A DNA stretch of 64,000 nt from Nephrocerus scutellatus (taxonomy: Eukaryota > Arthropoda > Insecta > Diptera > Pipunculidae): the NCBI GenBank assembly GCA_947095585.1, contig OX352765.1:74321976-74385975 (forward strand). Direction: 5' to 3'. The position numbers were made by a program, and so were the translations under genes. The notes beneath the pieces are model-generated. The model made no database searches and was not told where the DNA came from. It saw only the letters and a program-made list of their open reading frames with translations. Numbering within the stretch: the stretch's first letter is position 1; every line of letters starts with the position of its first letter. Positions 10,741 through 21,834 of this stretch are shown in pieces.

Positions 10741-12600
10741 AATACAACAATATTGTCTGGTCAGATGACCCAGGCGATAAAATTTATTGGTGACAAAATT
10801 AATGTGAAGATAATCGTAGGAATGTTTTCTGCTTATTACTCTCTTATCGCTATTTCTACTGCCGGGCTTCTTCTTTTGAAAGCAGTCTGGTCAATCCGTC
10901 CATCCTCTAAATAAATTGCATTACTCGTTGCACCTCCTCCCTTAATTTCGTAACTGCTGCATGCTTAGCATTATAAGGTATAAAAAACGGCTTTAAAAAT
11001 GCTATTAAAAAACATTTAAAACTCTTAAATCCACACAAATGCGATCCTCTTAGTAATGGAAAAAGTAAAAAAAAAAATTAGGCCAGTTTTTAGACCCCTA
11101 CAAAAAATGTTATCTTTTAGCCATGCTAATAAAATTTGAATTTTTAATTAATTCTTTTAAAGGAGAAAAGTGCAAATGTGTAGACCAATTCCTAAAGTCC
11201 ACTGATTCATACCATTAAACACACAGTTTTTCCGGACGGACTTTATGCTTTGTATGTTACGATTTACAAAATTCCCCTGGCGGAAGTTTTAATTGATCCA
11301 ATTAATGTAAATAATGACATACATTATGGGTTATGGACGATGAAGAAAAACAACAACCAAATTGCTCTTAATATAATGCTAATGCCAGTTACGTTCAACA
11401 CAAAATTAACAAGGGTCACGATGATGCCAGTGATATTCGTTAGAATTCCTTGGCCATAAGGCATTTGAAGGGGTTTTCCTCTTTATGCCCTTCTTTCTCC
11501 CTCTTCGACTTGTTCGTAACAAAGGAAACTAATTTAGTGCGATGATATATGATAATGTATCCGAACGTTATGCAAATATGCCAGAGATTCTTATCTTTGC
11601 GTAAATAGTCTTACACTGAGTTTCCCGTCGTCAAATCCATCAGCAGAGCAGCTCGAAGGCAGCAATAGCAAGCGAAGTTAAAAACGCGTAAGAACGTCAG
11701 ATAGGTCAAAAATTATTAACTCGTAGTTAGCATTTTCAGTAGTAGCATGATGACAATGGCAAAGCAGATCCGGGATCTGCGCGGTCAGCCACACTGACCG
11801 GTGGCCACTCTACCGCTAATTGAAAAATACGAATCACCAAAAACGTCCGACTGACTTGACACACAGCCCTCTGGGTACCTGTGTTTTGTGTATCGTGTTA
11901 CAAATGAATGAATTTCCATATTCCGCCATATTACCGCACGCATATCCTCGTTGGTGTGTGAATTTTTGGAATTAAGCTCGCTGCGTGCTGTTTGGCTATG
12001 CGGTGATGACTGAAATCGACATCACCAGTGCGTAATTAATTCCCCAGGAAGCTTAAAGAAAATTAACATTATTTCTATCAGAGGCCGTGGAGTGCGATCG
12101 GCAGGTGGCTAACGTACGAGAAACGTTAAATACAAAAAACTGTTTAGCAGAAGAGAAATTAATCCGTAAGGATTGAAAAATCCAGGAATGGTAGGCAATA
12201 GGCATACTAATTGCCATCGAATAATATAACACTAATTTATGTCAGTACCAAACCATCCATCATGTCTTGTGTATCTGCATCTCTCTGATCCGCAGGCATT
12301 CAAGGTGCATGTGCACAGGCATCTCCTCTATTCTTCTCAATGTTGTGTTCAACCTTTAACGTTACATTGCAATTACTATTTTTAGGACATGTCTCTCAAA
12401 ATGTGTCTTTAATACTTCCAGATTATGCCGGAAATAGGTATTACACATTGGTGATATAACTTGAAGCGTGAGCCAATTATAAAAATAAAAACAAAAAATA
12501 CCTGTAATGTGTAAAAATTTGCCCAATCCTTCTGTATCTATAACAATAATACACAAATATTAAGAATAGTTTGGGGCCTTCCCTTCCTAAATAAAACAGG
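10741..12600. other. No recognisable gene
   Basis: AT-rich with only short frames. I recognise no coding or mobile sequence here on either strand. Confidence 0.5.
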
Positions 12601-12609
12601 TCCTCTTTT

Positions 12610-13410
12610 ATTAAATGCTCTATATTAACCTCGCTTGCACGTGGCACGTCTGTCTGTCGCGGTCGGTCGATCAGTCGGTCGGTTTGTTTGTCGTGGAATC
12701 TTCCGATCAATTTTTAACCCACTTACCAAAGCCCGATTTTATTGAAATTTTGCACAGATGTGTATTTACGGAGACAAATATTTCTATTAAAACTTGGTGC
12801 TCCTCGGCCCATACAAAAATTGTTAAAAATTAACCAGATTTTCTTTAAATTTTATGCACATGTGTATCTCCAATGGACAACAATTTTTGTAAATATTTTT
12901 GAGACCCCGGGCCTCGGGGTCGTGTGGCCCCATACACATTTTTTAAAAAAATTAGCCCGACTTTCTTCAAATTTTACACACGTATGTATCTCCGATGGAC
13001 AACAATTTTTGTAAATATTTTGAAGACCCCGGCCCCCGGGGTCGTGGGGCACCATACAAATTTTTTTAAAAAATTAACCTGACTTTCTTCAAATTTTATA
13101 CACGTGTGTATCTCCGATAGACAACACTTATTGAAAAATTAGCCTGAATTTCTTCACATTTTAGACATATGTGTATCTCCGATGGAAAAAACCTTTTGTA
13201 CATTTTTTGGAGTGAATGGACTCGAAAGCCCAACGGGTGCCCGATGGAAAAAACTTATTGTAAAATATTTGGATGTGATCGCACTCTATTAAAATTAACT
13301 GGTGCCATTAAATTTGAGTTGTTTGTTTTTATTACTCTTCCAAACATACTAGTAAAGTTTGAAGTAAAATTAATTGCTCCCAGGCAACATTGGATTTGAA
13401 AGGGTTAAAT
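12610..13410 (-). repeat. GGGGCC-family array
   Basis: Head-to-tail degenerate units of about 120 bp. The anchor GTGTATCTCCGATGGACAAC recurs near 12861, 12985, 13107 and 13170. Each unit has an AT-rich stretch, an ATCGGG/CCCGA segment and a GC-rich block (CCCCGGGCC type). The left edge is TCTATATTAA (12619-12628), then a CTGT/GGTC-rich tract and GATCAATTTTTAACCC, so the array runs in reverse relative to 58.3-58.9 kb. Short frames across it are by-products of the repeat. Confidence 0.85.
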
Positions 13411-13779
13411 CTTACTATTAAATCATAGCTATTAAATATTCACAATTAACAATTCTTTCTTAGGACTATCTATCTATCTAGCTGATGATGATGATGAAAA
13501 AGGGGTATCTACCAATAGCACTGCGACCCATGAGGACGGTGCATGCCGTCTCCACTAATGGCTTTTATGAACCTAATGATATGGTGTGGGCTTAGTGAAT
13601 GCCGTGCAGACTCCGAGATCGCGTAAGTTCCCAAGTGGTATCTCCTCTGTGGTCTCCTTCTCAATGAATGCGAAGTTTGGGTCAAAGTTCCGCATCACCA
13701 TTGCTTGTCGTAGACCTGGACGATTTTCCTATCTTACGGAAGTAGTTGCTTTACCTATTCTGCGTATCTCCTCCCGCAT

Positions 13780-14379
13780 TATTCAGTAACCTATGCCACA
13801 GAATGGTTCTGGCCCTAAAAGCGGAGTTTCTGCTCCTTTGTTATGTATTATATCCACAGCTTCATTGCCTTCTATGCTAGTGTGTCCTGGCATCCAATAC
13901 AAGCGTACCTTGCTCACTTAGCCAAGTCTGTTTATCGTTTAGCTTCGTCCTACACTCCTCCACCAGTCTTGATGTGATCTGTAATACATGTAGGGATTTT
14001 AGCGCAGCTTGGCTATCTGCCATGATGGCTGTTTCCTGCCTCTTGTAGTTTCACTCCAGATTAAAGTACGCACATCTTTCGATGGCATGCCTGCAATATG
14101 CTCGGGTACTGCCCCATTGCTTCAGAGTACTTGGAACTCGGCCCATTTGACCTCAAAGTTTTTCTTGAATTCAAGCTTTTGAACCATGTTGTCACAAGGC
14201 ATGCTGGCTAATGGAATCTGTTTGGTTAGAGATTCCCATAATGCCCTTGCCCTAACGTCCGTGAAGCAGACTACCTTGCTCAAACGTAACTTGGTTTTCT
14301 CGGATTTGTTCTCTACCACTATATGTAGTGGGAGTAACCCAAGAATTACCACCATACCCGCCGTGGGACAGGTTCTCAT
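13780..14379 (-). pseudogene. RT end and RNase H remnant
   Basis: AMRTCPTAGMVVILGLLPLH at 14379 downwards is the RT C-terminus. A frame change then leads to AIERCAYFNLE, a stop, MADSQAALKSL (about 13994-14022) and PGHTSIEGNEAVDI with an NKGAETPLLGPEPF end (13892-13810). The TDGS-containing start of RNase H is missing, so at least one catalytic aspartate is lost. Confidence 0.8.
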
Positions 14380-14452
14380 GGCCGCTGTAATTAAAACACA
14401 GGTCAGCTTCTACACTTTTTCCAATTCCCTTCTCGTGGTGCTTATCTCGGTT

Positions 14453-14957
14453 CTATTCGCCCATGCCACTGCTCCATAAATAATCATTAGAATAACTATT
14501 ATGGTGTACATCCAGTGCATTATTCCACCCTTGCCACTTTTTGTCTTCTTTCAGTACTGCCTGTTGGTGTTTATTCCATAGCAGTCTACTATCATATAAT
14601 ATCAGTCTCAGGTATTTAACCTCTTTGCTAATAGTAATCTCTTCTCCATTGAGGGTAACCGGGTGCATTCGCGTCATTTTCGTTCTATTGGTGAAGGGTA
14701 GCAGTGTTGTTTCGTTTGGGTTCACCCCGCTTCCCACTTCTAGGCACCATCTGCTCTTGATGGTTAATACGTTTTGAATTAGGCTATAGAGCACGTCTTC
14801 GAACTTCCCTTTTGCCACGATGACTATATCGTCAGCGTAGATTTGGGCATAAGTTCCTGCCTCAGTTAGTCGCTGAATTAGTTCATCTACGAGGATGCTC
14901 CACAAAAAGGGGGACAGTACCCCTCCTTGTAGACATCCTCTTGTCCCTAGCTCACTG
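14453..14957 (-). pseudogene. RT palm domain, YADD intact
   Basis: WSILVDELIQRLTEAGTYAQ leads into IYADDIVIVAKGKFEDVL, then WCLEVGSGVNPNETTLLPF and EEITISKEVKYL. YADD is the RT catalytic motif and the following blocks are standard for RNase H-bearing non-LTR elements. The frame changes at about 14530, where the WMYTIIVILMIIYGAVAWA block lies in another frame. Confidence 0.85.
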
Positions 14958-15104
14958 CGAAGTTAGTTAAAAATCACTTACGAAATTCCACCCGCACAGA
15001 CAGACACAAAAGCAAGCTAATAAAAACGTTTTTAGAAGTATGGAGATCGTGAAGTTAGCCGCGACAAATTTACTAATAGAGTTTTAACTAAAAAAACCAA
15101 ACCA

Positions 15105-15265
15105 TAAAAATTCAAATTTTCATGTAAAGTCTATAACCGGAGATACTCATTCATGTATGTAAAATTTGAATAAAATCGGGTTAATTTTGAAAACATTTAT
15201 ATTAGACCCCCTCGGGTTGGGGCCCGATCAATTCCAAGTTTTTATAGAAAGTCTTGTGATCGTGT
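15105..15265 (+). repeat. GGGGCC-family repeat, single unit
   Basis: It contains CCGGAGATAC, AATTTGAATAAAATCGGGTT, GGTTGGGGCCCGATCAATTC and TTTTTATAGAAAGT. This is one degenerate unit in the same order as the longer arrays. Confidence 0.75.
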
Positions 15266-16795
15266 TGTGTTATGTGACACAAATAAACAAACAAACATAT
15301 TCTGAAGCTAAGTTTTTATATAGAGACCTTAAAAATTATTACCAGAAAGGAAATCCTTTATAAAATGCTCACCCTAATGAGATATTCATCGGTCTGAAGG
15401 CGATCAGTGATTGCTGATATTTGAGATAAAGAATTCTCACTGGGAAAGTCTTACCTTGTCTTCTTCCATGTGCGTACATTGATCCTGCGTTCCCTTTTGA
15501 AAGACCAAAAAAAGTGAATGAAAAAATGCAGGCAGGTAGATAGACAGAAGGATGGACGTACTAACTAAAAACATTTGCTTTGGCAAAACCTTTGATTGTT
15601 GACAGAACAAATCCACAGCTTAGCTACATCAAGGGAAGGAATATTAGTCTACGAAAATTAGTCTAATTAAATTAATGAGAAATTACTTCGGATAAAGTTC
15701 ATCGGTTTATCTTTCGGAAGTAATTCTACATTCATTCGAAAGTGAAACACAATTAACTCCTGGAAATAGGAATTTCGGTAATTCATTAGCCCGCGCTTCA
15801 CCCTCAAAGACAAACATTATCACTAAGGCAAATGGAATCGAATTGAGGTAGCAGTCATACTATGAGCGGAAAGTCGAATGATTATTGTATACCTTGGTGA
15901 TTATTCTTCTCCTTACGGGACGAATCTATTGTTGATTCGACCATTGAGTAGAACAAAAACTCTTCAGCACAGAATTCATTACGCCTCAACTGAATGTGAT
16001 GATGGTGCCAGACAATGGGACGCCCACTCTTGCTGACGGTAGAGAGGTCAACTAAATGAGTTTGTGATGATTGTGATGGCCCTTCGCTACAGTTCACAAC
16101 AACACAAGCTGACCGTACGAACGGCAACGACCAAATTACGGATAACCAACCACCACCATTCATCAATTCAAGTAATCCATCATCATCAGAAATGAGTTTT
16201 CTAATCAACGCAGTATTATTATCATCTCGTTGTGGTTGTATATAGTTGTGTTTTTCAGAATTCAACATAAGGTACCTTTTCAGGCCATTAGTCAGAATAG
16301 TCTGGTATAGAGAATTCTTTTCAGTGTGGCTGAGTTTAATTGCAGTAAATTTTCCATTGATTTAAATACCATTGTCAGTAATGGAGACAGTGTCGGTTTG
16401 TGAAGGTTTTATTTCCTTACTAATTCGATTATTAATGTTTTAAAACGTGCCAAGTATCATACTCGTAAATGTAATGTAATGTCTGTTTGACCAACTTCCA
16501 GCTTCTTGTCTGTAATGGCACATCTTCTATTATAAGAGTACTTCAGAAGTACAAAGCCGAACAGAAAGGTCACAAGAAAAGATTATAGATAAGAATAAAC
16601 ATTTTTTAAGCCCTTTGATGATAATTCATTTAACGATTTCACCTTCTCTCTGTGCACGGTTTATGTCATACCATAGTGCATTCTAAATTTAAATTTTAAC
16701 TAAATTTCAGGTAAATTAATGATGATGATAACTCAATATCGTCCTCGATAAAATGCAGTAAAAAATTTTGATATTTTATGTTTACTATAAGATAC
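15266..16795. other. No recognisable gene
   Basis: The longest frame is 128 codons (15882-16268 minus); it has no recognisable motif and I regard it as chance or decayed. Nothing else is seen. Confidence 0.45.
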
Positions 16796-16799
16796 TTTT

Positions 16800-17477
16800 A
16801 CTTACTTACTTATGTCCTATATCCCCTTGTGGGTCCTAGGGCCTCTACTACGCCTACGCGCCATCGCGTGCGGTTCCTGGCAACTCTCTCTCCAACTCTT
16901 CCCCAATTGCCGTGACTCCTCCTCAAATGTTCTGCGCCATGTATTTCTCGGATGACCCGTTCTTCTACCACCCTGAGATAACAAATTCCATTGCATTGCG
17001 TAGTTTGCTATGGAACTGTCGCCTTTTCGGGGTGTATGACCAATCCACTGCCACTTCCGTCGTTGGATGGTTGTGCCTATTGGTTCCTGACCCGTTCTCT
17101 GGTAAAGATGTTCGTTAGAGATACGGTTAGGCCAGAAAACCCTTAAGATATTCCGCAGGCACCTATTTACGAACGTTTGTAATCTTTTTGTGATAGTAGC
17201 GGTCACCTTCCATGTGCTCCACCTTCGGTTGAGACAATACTCCCAAGATATTGGAAACTCTCTACTCTCTCTACCGGCTGTCCAGCAATGTTAACATGAG
17301 TTACTGAGTTAGTGCCGAGATTGATGATTTTGGTTTTGGCAGTATTTATCTTCAAACCCGCAGCATTTGCCTCCCTTGCCACGTTTGTTGTAATTTAGTG
17401 CAGCTACATAATTCTGTGTGAGAGTAAACAAACGTTGTCAGCATAGTCCAGATGTTTGAGATGAGATGTAAGATTCC
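16800..17477 (-). mobile_element. RTE-like element (family B), 3' end, copy 1
   Basis: From about 17477 downwards: HLDYAD (here YADN instead of YADD), VAREANAAGLKI, VNIAGQPVERVE and QYLGSIVSTEGG. A deletion near 17220 then joins this to the C-terminal blocks at 17206-16817 (FVNRCLRNILRVFWPNR, the WQWIGHTPRKGDSSI block, then TWRRTFEEE). The 3' end is a short tandem repeat, AAGT on the minus strand (TTAC at 16801-16812), a feature known from RTE-clade tails. It is joined directly to family E sequence upstream. Confidence 0.82.
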
Positions 17478-18355
17478 TGCTGCTGCTGTCAAATGCCTTA
17501 GAAATATCAAGTGCAACAGCTATGCTTTCTCCAAACTGATGTCAAGACCGGTTCCACTGTTCGGTGAGATATGCCATCAAATCTCCAGCAGAACGTTATT
17601 CACGAAATCGATACTGCCGGTCACTAAGGATTTCGTTGGTTGAGCTAAAAATCGATCAGAGTTTCCATGTCCTTGGAAAGAATGTTAATGGGTCTGTACG
17701 AGGAAGGAGACGACGGGATATGAGCTAGACAAAGGCTAGACAAAGGCTGTTTTCCATTTTCTTCAGCCTCTTCAGGACTATTGGGGAAATCCCATCGGGC
17801 CCAGCGGCTTTGAGAGTTTAAAACTCTATCATTTGCACGAGTACGAATGAATATCTGTTCGTTTGTTCAATACTCTGAGGTGCAGAAGGCAGCAATGCAC
17901 AATCTGGAAACATAGAGCTAGCTGAGAATTGCGCTGCAAACAGATTGGCCTTGTCTATAGAGCTGTCAAATGGAATGTCATTATAAATGAGCGTTGGAAT
18001 CGACGACGAGGCTTTATTTTTGATTCTTTTCACGAAAGACGAAAAATGTTTACTACCTTTGGGACATTGCAGTATTTATTGCCTCAATTTTTGGTCGTAG
18101 GCGATTTTGACTAGCCGAAGATGGGCATTGCAATCAGTTCTGGATCATTTAAAATTTATTCGGTTTTCCTCAGTAGGGGTTGCTTTGTAAAACCGAAAGC
18201 ATACCTTTCTAATCCTAGGAGCCTCTTTACGGCTCGAGTCATACAATCCCTCTTCCTTTGGTTTAACAGACTTATTCCTGGGAGGGATAAAGTCTCTCAT
18301 ACCAATAAGGATGATGTTTTTGATTGCATCCGCGGCGGCATTCACGTTGCTATCG
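17478..18355 (-). pseudogene. CR1-like RT fragment (family E)
   Basis: Minus-strand blocks in order: SSRKEAPRIRKVCFRFYKAT (near 18200), FVKRIKNKASSSIPTLIYND with IDKANLFAAQFSA (18040-17900), AAGPDGISPIVLKRLKK (about 17810-17760), GDLMAYLTEQWN and AVALDISKAFD (about 17560-17478). The last is RT catalytic motif A. Stops and frame changes occur throughout. It ends exactly where family B sequence begins, inside the RT, so the two are fused by deletion or insertion. Confidence 0.8.
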
Positions 18356-18359
18356 TGAA

Positions 18360-19400
18360 AAAATAGCGACCAGTTGATTCTCCTAAAGAACTGTTTTTTT
18401 TTTGGATTTGTAGCTGATACTACACAATGGTCTGACGAACTTAGAGGCGATTATACTTGACGGAGTAGATGGATTTTTTTAGCGCAACTAAATTAATCTC
18501 AACTATTGCAATCTGGTAGTAAGAAAAAGGTTCTTCTGCCTAATTACTTTCTACACAAGAAATTCCTGGTTACAATTAATGTGTGGGCATCATATATTTC
18601 GTATTCGCCTTAGGCAATTGAGTCTATGACTTTACAAGTTTCCGTATGAATCGTATTAAAGTGCTAAGAGGACAGTGCGAAGTACCTTTGATGATAGGAT
18701 GCGAACTGTCAAAATTACAATTAATTTTTGTAAGATTCTTCCATCATCTCTAAAACCCTGAAAATACGATTGGAACTCCAAACACCTAAGGCAGGCTCAA
18801 AAGCGCTTATATTGTTCACCATTTTTCTAAGATTCTAACAATTATTCGCTCGACTAATATCACTTTAAGACTTGATAATAAGACTTGGTGCGAATTGTAT
18901 ACAGAAATGCACCGCTTTAGAATATAGACTTTCTTCATTTTCTAACCATGGATCTTTATAAAGTACAAAAAGGCAACTCATAAAAATTTGTCATGGACGG
19001 ATATAGAAACAAAACGCCATTAGCATTTATAATGCGCAATTGAATAAAACTGATTTTTTTTCAGCATATTTATTTTGAGCTATATTTAAATAATAAATTA
19101 ATGTTTCAAAAATTAAAACAAACCGTTTTATTGATATAAGGAACATAAATTGGATATGGCTACTTTTGATAATGAATCTGGGATTTGGGAAGTTTTATTT
19201 ATAGTCCACATGGATTTGGAACGTTCTGTTTGTTATTCATATGAGTATTAAGCAAGTTTTAAGACTAAATAAGAGATACATATTTTCAGAATCCAAATAA
19301 CTTTATTCGTTATACTAAATGATTATTATACTTATTAAGAGAAATTTATTTGCACAATGAGCTCTTCTTCATCACAACACTCGCAACCTCGCAACAGTAA
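18360..19400. other. No recognisable gene
   Basis: AT-rich, with many stops in all frames and no recognised repeat or element. Confidence 0.5.
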
Positions 19401-19403
19401 AAC

Positions 19404-19975
19404 TCAAGTTAACATTGCTGTTCCCAATATCTTGGGAGTATTGTCTCGACCGAAGGTGGAACCGAAAAGGACATTGTCTACTGAATCGGCATAGCCAAAT
19501 CATTGTTTGGAATGATGCTTAAACACCAAGCTGTGACTGTTCCGTTTAAATGTTGAATCTGTGCTGTTGTATGGGTGTGTATGGGTGACCGCTACTATTA
19601 CAAAAGATTACAAACGTTCGTAAAAAGATAGGTGCCTACGGAACATCTTAAGGGTTTTCTTGCCTAACCGTATCTCTAACAGAGAACGGGTCAGGAACCA
19701 ATAGGCAAAACTATCCAACGACGGAAGTGGCAGTGGATTGGTCATACACTCCGAAAAAGCGACAGTTCCATAGCAAACTAGTCAATCGAAACCGTTATCT
19801 CACGATGGTATAAGAACGGATCATCAGATAAATACATGACGCAGAACAGTTGAGGAGGAGTCACGGCAATTGGGGAAGAGTTGGAGATATATGAAGCTCA
19901 TTGCCAGAAACCGCACGCGATGGCGCGTAGGTGTAGTATAGGCCCTAGGAACCACAAGGGGATATTGGAAATTGG
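19404..19975 (+). mobile_element. RTE-like element (family B), 3' end, copy 2
   Basis: Nucleotide match to the family B 3' end at 52200-52830, beginning CTCAAGTTAACATTGCT and running through TATCTTGGGAGTATTGTCTC, CAAACGTTCGTAAA, GACGGAAGTGGCAGTGGATT and the terminal GGCCCTAGGA-CCACA. It has small deletions (for instance after TTGCT) and frameshifts, so only the DNA match remains. Confidence 0.85.
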
Positions 19976-21465
19976 ACATACAAAAACAATACTCGCAAAT
20001 TTAACAGGCGTTGCAATTATATTTTATGCCACCCCAAATTAGTTATCAGAAGCTATTCATTACGGAACGGTTTTTTTTTAAAAAAGAATGTCTACATCGA
20101 TCAGCTTGTCAATGTGTGTCATTTTCGTTTTCTTCGGTTCCAATAATTTCCTACTTTTGCGAACGCCTTTATTATAACCAAAATCGCTTTTGTAATTTTG
20201 TTTTCCACGTATGACAATTCCACGACATGCTGCTGGTTTCACTTACATTCTTTTAGATGCATAGAATTTGATATGCGAGGATCCTGGAGATTAGAATACC
20301 TTCTTTTTCGCAGATTTTCGGTCATCAATTTCGGATTCTGCGCCGTATTCAACAAGAGTCCCGAGAGCACGAAATACATTTATCTAATCTTGTGAAAGGA
20401 CTATATTGTCTCTTCATTTCAAGCAATTCAAAATGCACCCAAAGACACGATCTGGTGGAATATAGGGGCGTCCCATGACAGGAAACACCATAGATTGGAC
20501 TTTTTTCAAAGTTTAAGGATCTTTATTGTGCGCCAGTAAATAATAAACCATGGCCAATATTAGATGATTTAAATTCTGGCCCTCGCATCCATCAGAAACT
20601 AAACTAATTTTTCTTATTTCATGACTCATAAATGAAGGAAAACTTTTTCTTTTGTTTGCTGTTCCTTTTAAAATTCCCATACATATACAAAAGTTGTATT
20701 AATATAATTACAAATAATATGCTTTCGTCCATATTTTTATGGTTAAATCAAAAAATCGTAGCACGAGGAAAGTTCCTCAAGCATTCATTTTGAAGTGCAG
20801 TGAATATTATTTATTATTTGCCCCGCAAAACAACTTTCAATGGAAAGTTGATGGCTTAAAGTACACACGATTAACTTTTGTCTACAGGAAAAAAGAACTC
20901 ATAAACATGAAATGTTTTCATGTAAATTCTCTAATAACCAAATGACAGAATGTTGTGACAACTTGTTGTTCATTGCGCAGATTGCTGTCGTCACCAAACG
21001 ACATTTCCACTATGAACGCAAAAAAATAAAAACACATGCGAATCAAAAGAAGAATTTCAAAATAAGGGCCTAAATGTATACTAATTGTGTAACCTTTCGT
21101 TAGGCGCGGGGTAAAAACCAACAAAGAAAGGCGGGGTGTATCAAAATGATTATTATAGTAAGATGCCTTGTATTACCTAGTATTTTTTATTATTTTTTTA
21201 AGGCATATTTAAATATATATATTTAGATATTTACTGCCTTTTATTTACAAAAAATTTATAGAAAATTTGACATTTTAAAAGCAATAAAATTAATAAAAAA
21301 AAACAAAACAATATTTTAATTTAAATAAATTTTTGAAATAAAAAGGTACAGTTGAAGAAAATTTCTCAAAGTAACTTTATAAAAAAAGTATTTTAGTAAA
21401 TATTTCAGTACATTCAGTAAAAACGGGCGCGGCGTATCAAATTGATAAAATATCTACCACAAAGG
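19976..21465. other. No recognisable gene; one short dispersed repeat
   Basis: AT-rich and without credible coding sequence. 20938-20971 is a 34-bp segment also present at 57579-57612. Two related pieces, GGGGTGTATCAAAATGAT near 21133 and GGCGTATCAAATTGAT near 21431, flank a very AT-rich stretch. Confidence 0.5.
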
Positions 21466-21469
21466 TACC

Positions 21470-21830
21470 GAACCCGGTGCTTGATCACTTTCAAATTTTA
21501 GTAGATTTAGTATTGTCACCGGAGATACACATATTTGCAAAGTTGGAATAAAATCGGACCTTAGGAAGTGGGTAAAAAATTGATCGTAAGATTCCACCAG
21601 CCACCGAGAGAACAATGCCGACGCGAAGCTAATATATAGAATTTAAAAAGCGAAAGTTGCCAAAAAATCCTTCAATTCTCTCGTTCATGTGTTCAAACTT
21701 TGAATAAAAGGGGTTTTAGGAAGTTGATTAAAAATTGATCACAAGATTGTGCCATCAAGTCAACCAAGCACAAACAAACGCACAAACACCTCCGGACGCA
21801 AAGTTAATATTGAGAATTTCAAAATTTACT
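21470..21830 (+). repeat. GGGGCC-family repeat, two units
   Basis: CGAACCCGGTGCTTGATCAC, ACCGGAGATACACAT, AAAATTGATCGTAAGATTCC and the edge GCGAAGCTAATATATAGAAT followed by TTAAAA. A second, more decayed unit ends near 21815 (AAGTTAATATTGAGAATTTC). Confidence 0.75.
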
Positions 21831-21834
21831 GTAT

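Larger units (their letters stand above)
13490..14960 (-). mobile_element. RT-RNase H non-LTR element, 5'-truncated
   Basis: Minus-strand remnant of an I/LOA/R1-like element. In order: RT palm starting near 14957 (GGVLSPFLWSILVDELIQRL, then YAQIYADDIVIV), RT end (14379-14122), RNase H (about 14110-13780) and a tail ending near 13490 in a TGATGATGATGA tract. Part of the RNase H with the first TDGS motif is deleted near 14130, and stops are scattered. The clade is inferred from domain order and wording of the motifs. Confidence 0.82.

Noticed and set aside
12742..13055. Frames of 67-90 codons on both strands
   Set aside because: They arise from the tandem GGGGCC units and repeat with them.
14186..14777. 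Plus-strand frames of 97 and 78 codons
   Set aside because: Shadows of the minus-strand RT-RNase H element.
15882..16268. 128-codon minus-strand frame with WHHHHIQL
   Set aside because: No family resemblance, no conserved motif; length is within reach of chance.
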